DNA of 64,000 nt. Origin: Paraburkholderia fungorum. Lineage in GTDB: Bacteria > Pseudomonadota > Gammaproteobacteria > Burkholderiales > Burkholderiaceae. Made by a program: the position numbers and the translations under genes. The notes under the pieces were generated by a model that saw only the letters and a program-made list of their open reading frames with translations, did not search any database and had not been told where the DNA came from. Location of the stretch: assembly GCF_902833645.1 (NCBI RefSeq), contig NZ_CADFGE010000001.1:1240001-1304000 (forward strand), written 5' to 3'. Positions 36,771-45,655 of this stretch are shown here, one piece after another (the stretch's first letter is position 1; each line of letters opens with the position of its first letter).

Positions 36771-38477
36771 ATGAGCATCACAAAAAAAACACCCCCCCGC
36801 CTGGAAGGCGAATTCGACTACATCATAGTAGGCGCTGGCACAGCAGGTTGCGTCCTCGCCAACCGCCTATCGGAAGACCCGGAAATCCAGGTCCTGCTCC
36901 TGGAAGCCGGCGGCAAAGACGACTACCACTGGATCCACGTACCGGTAGGCTACCTCTACTGCATCGGCAATCCCCGCACGGACTGGCTCTACAAAACCCA
37001 ATCGGAACCCGGCCTGAACGGCCGCTCCCTCTCATATCCCCGCGGACGCGTGCTAGGCGGCAGTTCGTCGATCAACGGCATGATCTACATGCGCGGCCAG
37101 CGCGAAGACTACGATGAATGGGCCCGCGTCACCAATGACGCGTCATGGTCCTGGAACGCCGTCCTCCCCATCTTCAAACGTAGCGAAGACCACCACGCCG
37201 GCGCATCCGAATCGCACGGAGCAGGCGGCCCGTGGCGTGTGGAAAAGCAGCGTCTCAAGTGGAAGATCCTCGAGGAGTTCTCGCGAGCGGCGCAACAAAC
37301 CGGCATACCCGCCACCGACGACTTCAATCGCGGCGACAACACCGGCGTCGGCTACTTCGACGTCAATCAGAAACGCGGCATCCGCTGGAATGCCTCGAAA
37401 GCATTCCTGCGTCCGGCGCTCAAGCGTCCGAATCTCACCGTCATCACCGGAGCACACACCCAACGCGTCGTGTTCGAAGGACGTCGCTGCGTAGGTGTCG
37501 AATATCGTGGCGACAACACCGACTATCTTGCCAAAGCCCGTTGCGAAGTGATCCTCAGTTCCGGCGCAGTCAACTCGCCTCAATTGCTCGAACTCTCAGG
37601 AATAGGCAACGGCGCGCGTCTGCAGAATCTTGGCATCGAGGTCGTAAAGGATCTGCGCGGCGTCGGCGAGAATCTGCAGGATCATTTGCAATTGCGCATG
37701 GCCTATAAAGTCGACGGCGTACGCACGCTCAATACCGCCTCCGCCCATTGGTGGGGCAAGCTGATGATCGGCATGCAGTACGCCTTTTTACAAAGCGGCC
37801 CCATGTCGATGTCGCCATCGCAACTCGGCGCATTCGCCAAATCCGATCCGGACGACCGCCAGCTTACGCGCCCCGACCTCGAGTATCACGTGCAGCCGCT
37901 CTCGCTGGATCGCTTTGGTGAACCGCTGCATCGCTTCAACGCGTTCACCGCGTCGGTGTGCCAGTTGCGGCCGACCTCGCGTGGCAGTATTCATATCGAA
38001 TCACCCGATGCTTCGACGCCACCGTTGATCGCACCGAACTACCTGTCCACCGACTACGACCGGCGTGTCGCCGCCAACGCGTTACGCCTCACGCGCCGCA
38101 TCGCCGCGGCCCCCGCGCTCGCACCCTATCGGCCGCAGGAGATTCTGCCCGGCATCCAGTACCAGACCGAGGAAGAGCTTCAACAGGCCGCAGGCGCGGT
38201 CGGCACCACCATCTTTCATCCGGTTGGCACCTGCCGCATGGGCACCGCCGACGATCCCGGCACCGTCGTCGACAACCGCTTACGCGTGCTCGGTGTGGAC
38301 GGATTGCGTGTAGTCGATGCATCGGTCATGCCTCTTATCACCTCGGGCAACACCAATTCGCCGACGCTGATGATCGCCGAACGCGCCAGCGACATGATCC
38401 GCGAAGACCGTCGCGCACGCGTGGCCGGCGGCGTCCCGGTTCAAACAAGTGCGGCGCCGTCTGTGTCCGCCGTGTGA
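36771..38477 (+). CDS. GMC family FAD-dependent oxidoreductase (alcohol/choline dehydrogenase-like)
   Basis: A 568-residue flavoprotein. The FAD-binding N-terminus is FDYIIVGAGTAGCVLANRL; GMC signature 1 is around GRVLGGSSSINGMIYMRGQ and signature 2 is SSGAVNSPQLLELSGIG. The active-site His is in FHPVGTCRMG, and the NTNSPTLMIAERA end carries the second active-site region. It resembles alcohol dehydrogenases of this family used on aliphatic alcohols or polyethers and also choline dehydrogenase BetA. The neighbours are mmsA before and a HAAT transporter after it, not bet genes, so an alcohol substrate imported by that transporter is more likely than choline. Confidence 0.92.
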   Translation: MSITKKTPPRLEGEFDYIIVGAGTAGCVLANRLSEDPEIQVLLLEAGGKDDYHWIHVPVGYLYCIGNPRTDWLYKTQSEPGLNGRSLSYPRGRVLGGSSSINGMIYMRGQREDYDEWARVTNDASWSWNAVLPIFKRSEDHHAGASESHGAGGPWRVEKQRLKWKILEEFSRAAQQTGIPATDDFNRGDNTGVGYFDVNQKRGIRWNASKAFLRPALKRPNLTVITGAHTQRVVFEGRRCVGVEYRGDNTDYLAKARCEVILSSGAVNSPQLLELSGIGNGARLQNLGIEVVKDLRGVGENLQDHLQLRMAYKVDGVRTLNTASAHWWGKLMIGMQYAFLQSGPMSMSPSQLGAFAKSDPDDRQLTRPDLEYHVQPLSLDRFGEPLHRFNAFTASVCQLRPTSRGSIHIESPDASTPPLIAPNYLSTDYDRRVAANALRLTRRIAAAPALAPYRPQEILPGIQYQTEEELQQAAGAVGTTIFHPVGTCRMGTADDPGTVVDNRLRVLGVDGLRVVDASVMPLITSGNTNSPTLMIAERASDMIREDRRARVAGGVPVQTSAAPSVSAV

Positions 38478-38710
38478 CACGCATGGAGGGCCAGCCTTGG
38501 GTTTGGCGCATGCAGTCGTCATCCACTAAGTGCAAATCCCAATGAATGCGCTGCATCATTGGCGCGACAATGGCAGCCATGCTGCGTGCCGCCCCATGGA
38601 TTACCGTCCCGATTGGTGCAGCACGCCAACGAGCGGCACGGGGGTGTCGCCGTTATCAAACGTCGCGCAGCCGTTCGCGCGGAAGATCGTAGTGCTTCGC
38701 CTTACTCCGT

Positions 38711-39502
38711 ATGGAAGGGAACATGATTCTCGGCGATACGATTCTCGAAACGCGCGGCCTCACCCGCGAGTTCAAAGGCTTCATTGCCGTGAACGGGGTG
38801 AACCTGCGCGTGCGCCGTGGTTCGATCCATGCGCTGATCGGCCCCAATGGGGCTGGCAAGACCACCTGCTTCAATCTGCTCACCAAATTTCTGGAACCGA
38901 CTGCGGGCCAGATCGTCTTCAACGGGATCGACATCACCAATGAACGCCCGGCGCAAATCGCCCGGCGCGGCATCATCCGCTCGTTTCAGATCTCCGCCGT
39001 ATTTCCGCATCTGACAGCATTGCAGAATGTGCGCATCGGTCTGCAACGCGTGCTCGGCACGGCATTTCACTTCTGGAAGAGCGAACGCACACTGCATCAA
39101 CTCGACGATCGGGCGATGGATCTGCTCACGCAAGTGGGTTTGACCGATTTCGCCGATGTATTGACGGTCGAGCTTTCATATGGCCGCAAGCGCGCGCTCG
39201 AAATTGCCACCACACTCGCGATGGAGCCCGAGTTGATGCTGCTCGACGAACCCACGCAAGGCATGGGCCATGAAGATGTCGATCGCGTCACGGCGTTGAT
39301 CAAGAAAGTCTCGAGCGGCCGCACGATCCTGATGGTCGAACACAACATGAACGTGATCGCCGGGATCTCCGACACCATCACCGTCCTGCAACGAGGCGAA
39401 GTGCTCGCCGAAGGCAGCTATGCCGAAGTGTCGAAGAATCCGCTGGTGATGCAGGCCTATATGGGCAGCGCGGACGCTGCGCTTGCCGGAGCCCACGCAT
39501 GA
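38711..39502 (+). CDS. livG: Branched-chain-type ABC transporter ATP-binding protein (LivG-like), system 1
   Basis: A 263-residue ATPase of the HAAT family. Walker A is [14 protein letters not shown], the signature is LSYGRKRALEIA (LSYG, a normal LivG variant), Walker B is LMLLDEPTQGM and the switch His is in LMVEHNMNVI. The start at 38711 has little upstream; an ATG at 38723, four bases after GGAAGG, is equally possible. Its stop overlaps the following livF by 4 bp. It belongs to the transporter at 38711-43575. Confidence 0.93.
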   Translation: MEGNMILGDTILETRGLTREFKGFIAVNGVNLRVRRGSIHALIGPNGAGKTTCFNLLTKFLEPTAGQIVFNGIDITNERPAQIARRGIIRSFQISAVFPHLTALQNVRIGLQRVLGTAFHFWKSERTLHQLDDRAMDLLTQVGLTDFADVLTVELSYGRKRALEIATTLAMEPELMLLDEPTQGMGHEDVDRVTALIKKVSSGRTILMVEHNMNVIAGISDTITVLQRGEVLAEGSYAEVSKNPLVMQAYMGSADAALAGAHA

Positions 39503-40257
39503 ATACGATTGCCGAGCGCGAAAGCGTCGAGGTGAGCGGCACGGCTGGGGGTGCCCCCGCGCTGGAGATCGCGGGTTTGCAGGCATGGTACGGGGAGTCC
39601 CATATCCTGCATGGCGTCGATCTGACGGTGAACCGCGGCGAAGTTGTCACGCTGCTGGGCCGTAACGGCGCGGGGCGCACCACCACACTGCGCGCGATCA
39701 TGGGGCTAACGGGCCGACGCACCGGTTCGATCCGCATCGGCGGACGCGAAACCATCAACCTGCCCACGCATCGCATCGCGCATTGCGGCATCGGCTACTG
39801 TCCGGAAGAGCGCGGCATTTTTTCGAGCCTCTCATGCGAGGAAAACCTGCTGCTGCCGCCACCCGTCGGCGACAAAGCCCACATGATGTCGCTCGAAGAA
39901 ATCTATTCGATGTTCCCGAATCTGCAGGAACGCCGCACGAGCCAGGGCACACGGCTCTCGGGCGGCGAACAGCAGATGCTGGCCGTCGCGCGCATTCTCC
40001 GTACCGGCGCGAGTCTGCTGCTGCTCGATGAAATCTCGGAAGGCCTCGCGCCCGTCATCGTGCAAGCGCTGGCACGCATGATCATGACGCTCAAGGCGCG
40101 CGGCTATACGGTCGTGATGGTTGAACAGAATTTCCGCTTTGCCGCTCCACTTGCCGATCGCTTTTACGTGATGGAGCACGGTGCGATCGTCGAGCACTTT
40201 GAGGCCAACGAGCTCGAAAGCAAGATGCCGGTGTTGCACGACCTACTGGGCGTATAA
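39499..40257 (+). CDS. livF: Branched-chain-type ABC transporter ATP-binding protein (LivF-like), Walker A variant, system 1
   Basis: A 252-residue partner ATPase of LivG. Its Walker A is LLGRNGAGRTTTLRAIMG: Arg60 (CGC at 39676-39678) stands where the phosphate-binding Lys is otherwise universal. Other motifs are intact: Q loop region, signature LSGGEQQMLAVARIL, Walker B LLLLDEISEGLAP and the switch region VVMVEQNFRFA (Gln-Asn, as usual in LivF). The Arg may weaken or abolish ATP hydrolysis at one of the two composite sites. Sequencing error is possible but would need one G/C-rich codon change of two bases. Confidence 0.92.
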   Translation: MNTIAERESVEVSGTAGGAPALEIAGLQAWYGESHILHGVDLTVNRGEVVTLLGRNGAGRTTTLRAIMGLTGRRTGSIRIGGRETINLPTHRIAHCGIGYCPEERGIFSSLSCEENLLLPPPVGDKAHMMSLEEIYSMFPNLQERRTSQGTRLSGGEQQMLAVARILRTGASLLLLDEISEGLAPVIVQALARMIMTLKARGYTVVMVEQNFRFAAPLADRFYVMEHGAIVEHFEANELESKMPVLHDLLGV

Positions 40258-40308
40258 AAAGCGTCCGATTGCCTCTGATAACCACAAGTGAAGAAACAGG
40301 AGACAGGA

Positions 40309-41523
40309 ATGAAAAAGAACCCACTCGCGCGGCTTGCCACACTATGTTTCGCGGTTGCCGCCGGCGCCGCGTTGACGATGACGAGCGCGCAAGCGGCCGA
40401 CGATGCGGTGAAGATCGGCTTCATCACCGACCTGTCGGGTCTGTATGCGGACATCGACGGCCAGGGCGGCCTCGAAGCGATCCGCATGGCGATCGCCGAC
40501 TTCGGCGGCAAGGTGAACGGCAAGCCGATTACGCTGGTCTACGCCGACCACCAGAACAAGGCGGATATTGCCTCGTCGCGCGCGCGTGAATGGTTCGATC
40601 GTGATGGCGTCGATCTGCTGATCGGCGGCACGAACTCGGCAACCGGTCTGGCCATGAACACGGTGGCCGGCGAGAAGCACAAGGTCTACATCAATATCGG
40701 CGCCGGCGCCGACACGCTGACCAACGAGCAGTGCACGCCGTATACGGTCCATTACGCGTACGACACCACGGCGCTGGCCAACGGCACGGGTTCGGCCGTG
40801 ACGAAGCAGGGCGGCAAGACGTGGTACTTCCTGACGGCCGACTACGCGTTCGGCAAGGCACTGGAAAAGGCGACTTCGGACGTCGTGAAGGCGAATGGCG
40901 GCCAGGTGCTGGGCGCCGTGCGCGCGCCGCTGTCGGCTTCGGACTTCTCGTCGTTCCTGTTGCAGGCGCAGGCCTCGAAGGCGCAGATCCTTGGCCTCGC
41001 GAATGCCGGCGGCGATACGGTCAACTCGATCAAGGCCGCGAAGGAATTCGGCATCACGAAGACGATGAAGCTGGCCGCGCTGCTGATGTTCATCGACGAC
41101 GTGCACAGTCTGGGTCTGGAAACCACGCAAGGTCTCGTGCTGACAGACAGCTGGTACTGGAACAAGGACGCCGCCACGCGCAAGTGGGCGCAGCGCTATT
41201 TCGACAAGATGAAGAAGATGCCGTCGAGCCTGCAAGCGGCTGACTACTCGGCGACCATGACCTATCTGAACGCGGTGAAAGCCGTCGGCTCGACAGACGG
41301 CGATAAGGTGATGGCGCAACTGAAGAAGACCAAGATCGACGACTTCTACGCGAAGGGCTACATCCGTCAGGACGGCAGCATGATCCACGACATGTACCTG
41401 ATGCAGGTGAAGACGCCGGCCGAATCCAAAGAGCCGTGGGACTACTACAAGATCATGGCGACGATCCCGGGTGAACAGGCCTTCACGACCAAGGCGCAGA
41501 CGCGCTGCGCGTTGTGGAAGTAA
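40309..41523 (+). CDS. ABC transporter substrate-binding protein (LivK-like), system 1
   Basis: Periplasmic binding protein, 404 residues, from the ATG at 40309 with AGGAGACAGGA just upstream. The signal peptide is MKKNPLARLATLCFAVAAG through SAQAA. The Leu/Ile/Val-binding fold begins VKIGFITDLSGLYADIDGQG, with LIGGTNSATGLAMNTVAGE in the hinge region. It binds a solute that the LivH-LivM channel then takes in. The family covers amino acids, amides, urea and aromatic acids, so the ligand cannot be named. It is the third gene of the livGF-SBP-livHM group. Confidence 0.92.
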   Translation: MKKNPLARLATLCFAVAAGAALTMTSAQAADDAVKIGFITDLSGLYADIDGQGGLEAIRMAIADFGGKVNGKPITLVYADHQNKADIASSRAREWFDRDGVDLLIGGTNSATGLAMNTVAGEKHKVYINIGAGADTLTNEQCTPYTVHYAYDTTALANGTGSAVTKQGGKTWYFLTADYAFGKALEKATSDVVKANGGQVLGAVRAPLSASDFSSFLLQAQASKAQILGLANAGGDTVNSIKAAKEFGITKTMKLAALLMFIDDVHSLGLETTQGLVLTDSWYWNKDAATRKWAQRYFDKMKKMPSSLQAADYSATMTYLNAVKAVGSTDGDKVMAQLKKTKIDDFYAKGYIRQDGSMIHDMYLMQVKTPAESKEPWDYYKIMATIPGEQAFTTKAQTRCALWK

Positions 41524-41546
41524 GCGCAGGCTGATAACCAGATGAA

Positions 41547-41605
41547 CGTCATCCTGCCTTGACCGGCGGGCATTGCATACTGCCACGTTGGTACACAGGA
41601 TGACG
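41547..41605 (+). terminator. Hairpin between binding-protein and permease genes
   Basis: CGTCATCCTG at 41547-41556 pairs with 41596-41605 across a 39-base loop. There is no T run. In transport operons such hairpins can stabilise the binding-protein mRNA and lower permease expression. Confidence 0.4.
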
Positions 41606-41719
41606 GCAGGCGCTTCACATGCCGGCACGCGGTCGGGCGGATGACTCGCCCATTGCACGCTGGGCGGACCGTACATAACCGATCTCACCCTGACGACGGC
41701 TTAACGGATTAAGGCTTCA

Positions 41720-42604
41720 ATGGAAATCTTTGGCGTTCCGCTACCGGCGATGCTGAGCCAGTTGTTGCTGGGGCTCGTGAACGGCTCGTTTTACGCGATT
41801 CTGAGCCTAGGCCTTGCTGTGATCTTCGGCTTGCTCAACGTGATCAATTTCGCGCACGGCGCGTTGTTCATGCTTGGCGCGATGCTCGCGTGGATGGGCC
41901 TGTCGTATTTCGGTCTGCCGTACTGGGTGATGCTGGTGCTCGCACCGCTGATTGTCGGCGTGTTCGGCATCGTGATCGAACGCTCGATGTTGCGCTGGCT
42001 GTACAAGCTCGATCATCTGTATGGGCTGCTGCTCACCTTTGGACTCACGCTGGTTGTCGAAGGTGTGTTCCGTTCGATCTACGGTTCTTCCGGCCAGCCC
42101 TACGACGTGCCCGCAGCACTCTCCGGCGCGACCGATCTCGGCTTCATGTACCTGCCGAACTATCGCGCGTGGGTGGTGGTGGCGTCACTTGTGATCTGCT
42201 TCGCGACGTGGTTCGTGATCGAGAAGACGCGCCTTGGCGCCTATCTGCGCGCAGGCACTGAAAACCCAAAGCTGGTCGAGGCGTTCGGGGTCAACGTGCC
42301 GTTGATGATCACGCTCACCTATGGCTTCGGCGTCGCGCTGGCGGCATTCGCCGGCGTGCTGGCCGCGCCGGTGATTCAGGTCTCGCCGCTGATGGGCCAG
42401 CCCATGATCATCACCGTGTTCGCGGTGGTCGTGATCGGCGGCATGGGTTCGATCATGGGCTCGATTCTGACCGGCCTGATGCTCGGCGTAATCGAAGGGC
42501 TGACGCGTGTGTATTACCCGGAAGCGTCGGCGACCGTCGTCTTCGTGATCATGGCGCTCGTGTTGCTGGTGCGCCCGGCGGGTCTCTTCGGCAAGGAAAA
42601 ATGA
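41720..42604 (+). CDS. livH: Branched-chain-type ABC transporter permease LivH-like, system 1
   Basis: Inner-membrane permease of 294 residues with about eight hydrophobic helices. The family marks are LLGLVNGSFYAILSLGLAVIF at the start, NVINFAHGALFMLGA and the coupling-helix region VVIGGMGSIMGSILTGLMLG. It overlaps the next permease by 4 bp (ATGA). Confidence 0.94.
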   Translation: MEIFGVPLPAMLSQLLLGLVNGSFYAILSLGLAVIFGLLNVINFAHGALFMLGAMLAWMGLSYFGLPYWVMLVLAPLIVGVFGIVIERSMLRWLYKLDHLYGLLLTFGLTLVVEGVFRSIYGSSGQPYDVPAALSGATDLGFMYLPNYRAWVVVASLVICFATWFVIEKTRLGAYLRAGTENPKLVEAFGVNVPLMITLTYGFGVALAAFAGVLAAPVIQVSPLMGQPMIITVFAVVVIGGMGSIMGSILTGLMLGVIEGLTRVYYPEASATVVFVIMALVLLVRPAGLFGKEK

Positions 42605-43575
42605 TGCAGAGAAAAGTGCTTTACGGTCTGCTGCTGATCGCGCTGCTCGCGGTGCCCGTGCTCGGCATCTATCCGCTGTTCGTCATGAAGGTGATGTGCT
42701 TCGCGTTGTTCGCGGCGGCCTTCAATCTGCTGATCGGCTACACCGGTTTGCTCTCGTTCGGTCATGCGATGTTTCTCGCCTCGGCCGGTTATGTCACTGG
42801 CTATGCAATGCAGACGCTCGGCTTCTCGCCGGAACTGGGGGTGCTGGCCGGCACTGCTGCGGCGACGCTGCTTGGTCTGGTGGTCGGCCTGTTTGCGATC
42901 CGTAGGCAGGGCATCTACTTTGCGATGGTGACGCTGGCGCTCGCGCAGATGGTCTACTTCGTGTTCCTGCAGGCGCCGTTCACGCACGGCGAGGACGGGC
43001 TGCAAGGCGTGCCGCGCGGCAAGCTGTTCGGCTTGCTGGACCTGTCGCCGGACGCGACGCTCTATTTTGTCGTGCTGGCCGTGATGGTGGCGGCGTTCCT
43101 GCTGATCGTGCGAATCGTGCACTCGCCGTTCGGACAAGTGCTGGTGGCGATCAAGGAGAACGAGCCACGCGCCGTGTCGCTGGGCTACGACACCAATCGC
43201 TTCAAGTTGCTGGCTTTCATTCTGTCCGCGGGGCTGGCCGGTTTGGCGGGCTCGCTCAAGGTGCTGGTGCAGGGCTTTGAAACGCTGAGCGACGCGTACT
43301 GGACCATGTCGGGCCTGGTGATCCTGATGACGCTCGTCGGCGGCATGGGCACCTTGTTCGGCCCGCTGCTCGGCGCGACGCTGATCGTGGCGCTCGAAGA
43401 CCGGCTCGGCGATATCGGCACGGCGCTGGCAGCCACTACCGGAATCGATTGGTTCCGCTCGCTTGGCGAGTCCGTGACCATCGTGACGGGCTTGATTTTC
43501 ATTGCCTGCGTGCTGGCGTTCCGACGCGGCATTGTCGGTGAGATTGTCGCGCGAGTGCGGCCATTGCGAGCCTGA
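42601..43575 (+). CDS. livM: Branched-chain-type ABC transporter permease LivM-like, system 1
   Basis: Second permease, 324 residues, with 8-10 helices. Typical motifs are FNLLIGYTGLLSFGHAMFLA, then FGQVLVAIKENEPRAVSLGY in the cytoplasmic loop and LVGGMGTLFGPLLGATL. It completes system 1. An unlinked small-RNA-like region follows. Confidence 0.94.
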   Translation: MMQRKVLYGLLLIALLAVPVLGIYPLFVMKVMCFALFAAAFNLLIGYTGLLSFGHAMFLASAGYVTGYAMQTLGFSPELGVLAGTAAATLLGLVVGLFAIRRQGIYFAMVTLALAQMVYFVFLQAPFTHGEDGLQGVPRGKLFGLLDLSPDATLYFVVLAVMVAAFLLIVRIVHSPFGQVLVAIKENEPRAVSLGYDTNRFKLLAFILSAGLAGLAGSLKVLVQGFETLSDAYWTMSGLVILMTLVGGMGTLFGPLLGATLIVALEDRLGDIGTALAATTGIDWFRSLGESVTIVTGLIFIACVLAFRRGIVGEIVARVRPLRA

Positions 43576-43610
43576 AACGGCAGCAGAATTTAAATTGATT
43601 TGGTCTCCGA

Positions 43611-43880
43611 TATAATTCGGTACCTTTGAATCGGCCAGAGTTGCTCCTGTGTTGTGCGAGAATTGACACCCGCCGTCAAAGGCGCGCGAAACGTGCCCCA
43701 AATTTGTGCCGCAGTGCACCACTAGGGTAATTGCTAGTTGTAAGGGATTAGGTGCTCGTTTAATCTTCATGCAGTTCTGATGCACCACGAATTTTGCAGG
43801 TGGAGAACGAGGAGACAATGAGGCACTCAGTGCCCAGACGAAAGCGCTGTTGGATTGATATCCAACAGCGCTTTTTATTT
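43611..43880 (+). ncRNA. Candidate small RNA or mRNA leader
   Basis: A TATAAT box at 43611-43616, with only a weak -35, precedes about 220 bp of non-coding sequence. It ends in a very strong intrinsic terminator at 43841. The stretch contains a GAGGAGACAATG at 43808-43820, but the frame it opens runs through the terminator, so a peptide is unlikely. It could be an independent small RNA, or an attenuated leader for the binding-protein gene at 44095. Confidence 0.4.
43841..43880 (+). terminator. Strong Rho-independent terminator
   Basis: AAAGCGCTGTTGGA at 43841-43854 pairs perfectly with 43861-43874; the loop has six bases and the tail is TTTTTATTT. It stands 266 bp after livM and 215 bp before the next gene. 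Confidence 0.92.
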
Positions 43881-44094
43881 GGCTTTTTCATAAAGCGCCA
43901 TTCAAATCTTCCGCTAATTCGGTGACGCTTTTTTATTCGCCGAACCACGTCCGGATTCATCCGTTTCCAGCCTGCAAAATGCTTGCAGTGCGGGGCTTTC
44001 GTCCGCTAAACTCGCCATTCACCGACCGCCTGGTCGGCGATTGAAATTCACGGATTTAAATTCAATTGAATGACGGGGTAGTTCGAGGAGCAGG

Positions 44095-45261
44095 ATGAAG
44101 TCGGCATTGCGTTGGATAAGCGCGGCATTGGTCGCAACGGGAGTATCCGCAGCATGGAGCGGCCATGCATTCGCGGACGTGAAAATCGGTGTAACGGTAT
44201 CGGCAACCGGGCCGGCTGCATCGCTTGGTATTCCGGAAAAGAACACAATCGCGCTGCTGCCTAAAGAGGTGGCGGGCCAGAAAATCGATTACATCGTGCT
44301 GGACGACGCCACGGATTCGACCCAGGCCGTCAAGAACGCGCGCAAGCTCACCAGCGAAGATCACGTGGATGCATTGATCGGTTCGACCGTCGTGCCGAAC
44401 TCGCTGGCCATGATCGACGTCGCCGCAGAAAGCACTACGCCGATGATTTCCATGGCCGCGGCGGCGAGCATCGTCGAACCGATGGACGCGAAGCGCGCAT
44501 GGGTCTTCAAGACGCCGCAGAACGACATTCTGATGGCCACCGCGATCGCGCAGCACATGGCGAATCACGGCGTGAAAACAGTCGGGTTCATCGGCTTCGC
44601 GGATGCGTATGGCGAAAGCTGGTTCAAGGAGTTCGGCAAGGCGGCCGATCTCGCGAAGATCAAGGTCGTCGCGAACGAACGCTTCGCGCGTAACGATGCT
44701 TCGGTGACCGGCCAGGTGCTGAAGATCATGTCGCAGCATCCCGACGCGGTGCTGATCGCCGGCGCGGGCACCCCGGCTGCGTTGCCGCAGAAGACCCTCA
44801 AGGAGCGTGGCTACCAGGGCAAGTATTATCAGACGCACGGCGTCGCCAACAATGACTTCCTGCGTGTGTGCGGCAAGGATTGCGAAGGCACCTATCTGCC
44901 GGCCGGTCCGCTGCTGGTGGCGGAGCAACTGCCCGATTCGAACCCGGTGAAGAAGACTTCGCTCGCGTATAAGCATGCGTATGAAGCCGCATACGGCGCC
45001 GGTTCGGTGTCGACATTCGGCGGTCACGCATGGGATGCAGGCTTGCTGCTGCAACGCGCGATTCCGCTTGCGCTAAAGAAAGCCCAGCCGGGCACGCCTG
45101 CGTTCCGCGAAGCGCTGCGTGCGGCACTCGAAAACACGAAAGACATGCCCGCTTCCCACGGCATCTTCAACATGAGCGCGAACGACCATGCTGGTCTCGA
45201 TCAGCGGGCGCGTGTGATGGTGGAGATCGTCGGCGGTAAGTGGAAGCTGTCCGGCGACTGA
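44095..45261 (+). CDS. ABC transporter substrate-binding protein (LivK-like), system 2, first paralogue
   Basis: Periplasmic binding protein of 388 residues. The signal peptide is MKSALRWISAALVATGVSA through HAFA, and the mature protein opens DVKIGVTVSATGPAASLGIP. It is closely similar throughout to the protein at 45656: SLGIPEKNTIALLPKE, THGVANNDFLRVCGKDCEG and VSTFGGHAWDAG (or VATFGG...) are shared nearly word for word. AGGAGCAGG precedes the ATG. It has its own terminator, so it is a separate transcript. The ligand is unknown. Confidence 0.92.
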   Translation: MKSALRWISAALVATGVSAAWSGHAFADVKIGVTVSATGPAASLGIPEKNTIALLPKEVAGQKIDYIVLDDATDSTQAVKNARKLTSEDHVDALIGSTVVPNSLAMIDVAAESTTPMISMAAAASIVEPMDAKRAWVFKTPQNDILMATAIAQHMANHGVKTVGFIGFADAYGESWFKEFGKAADLAKIKVVANERFARNDASVTGQVLKIMSQHPDAVLIAGAGTPAALPQKTLKERGYQGKYYQTHGVANNDFLRVCGKDCEGTYLPAGPLLVAEQLPDSNPVKKTSLAYKHAYEAAYGAGSVSTFGGHAWDAGLLLQRAIPLALKKAQPGTPAFREALRAALENTKDMPASHGIFNMSANDHAGLDQRARVMVEIVGGKWKLSGD

Positions 45262-45290
45262 GCGAAGGCGAAGCGATACGGGACCCCATC

Positions 45291-45324
45291 AAAAAAGACG
45301 CGAGCAGTTGACGCGTCTTTTTTA
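45291..45324 (+). terminator. Rho-independent terminator after first binding protein
   Basis: AAAAAAGACGCG at 45291-45302 pairs with CGCGTCTTTTTT at 45312-45323. The A/T part of the stem provides the T tail, so it also acts on the minus strand. Confidence 0.9.
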
Positions 45325-45460
45325 TTGACCGCGTTCGATGAAAGGTGATGAAAGAGCGGTCAAAGTGGGGTTAACGCAACGTGGCTGGGTAGCGGGTTTC
45401 GGGACAAACCCGCATTCGGGCGACAGTCTATTGACCGCAATTGATGCAAAACGCAATACT

Positions 45461-45474
45461 ACTAACATGTTAGT
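45461..45474. promoter_or_regulatory. Palindromic operator-like site before second binding protein
   Basis: ACTAACATGTTAGT is a perfect 14-bp palindrome, 182 bp upstream of the gene at 45656. A dimeric regulator is the obvious reader, but I cannot name it. Confidence 0.4.
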
Positions 45475-45655
45475 GGTTGGTGCATAAGAAGTCGCAGCAG
45501 TGGTTCGCAGCAGGGGAGTAGCACCAGAACGGCGAGGGCGTTGACGCTGAGCAGGGAAAACCATGCTTGGCATGCCTGAACCCTATAACTAGATTCAGAC
45601 ACCCGGCCCGTGCGCCGGCTTACAGATACGCGCTTCAAAGCGTTTGGAGACTTGC

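Noticed and set aside
43818..43925. Short peptide MRHSVPRRKRC with good upstream GAGGAGA
   Set aside because: Its codons run straight through the perfect terminator stem, so it is better read as part of an RNA leader.
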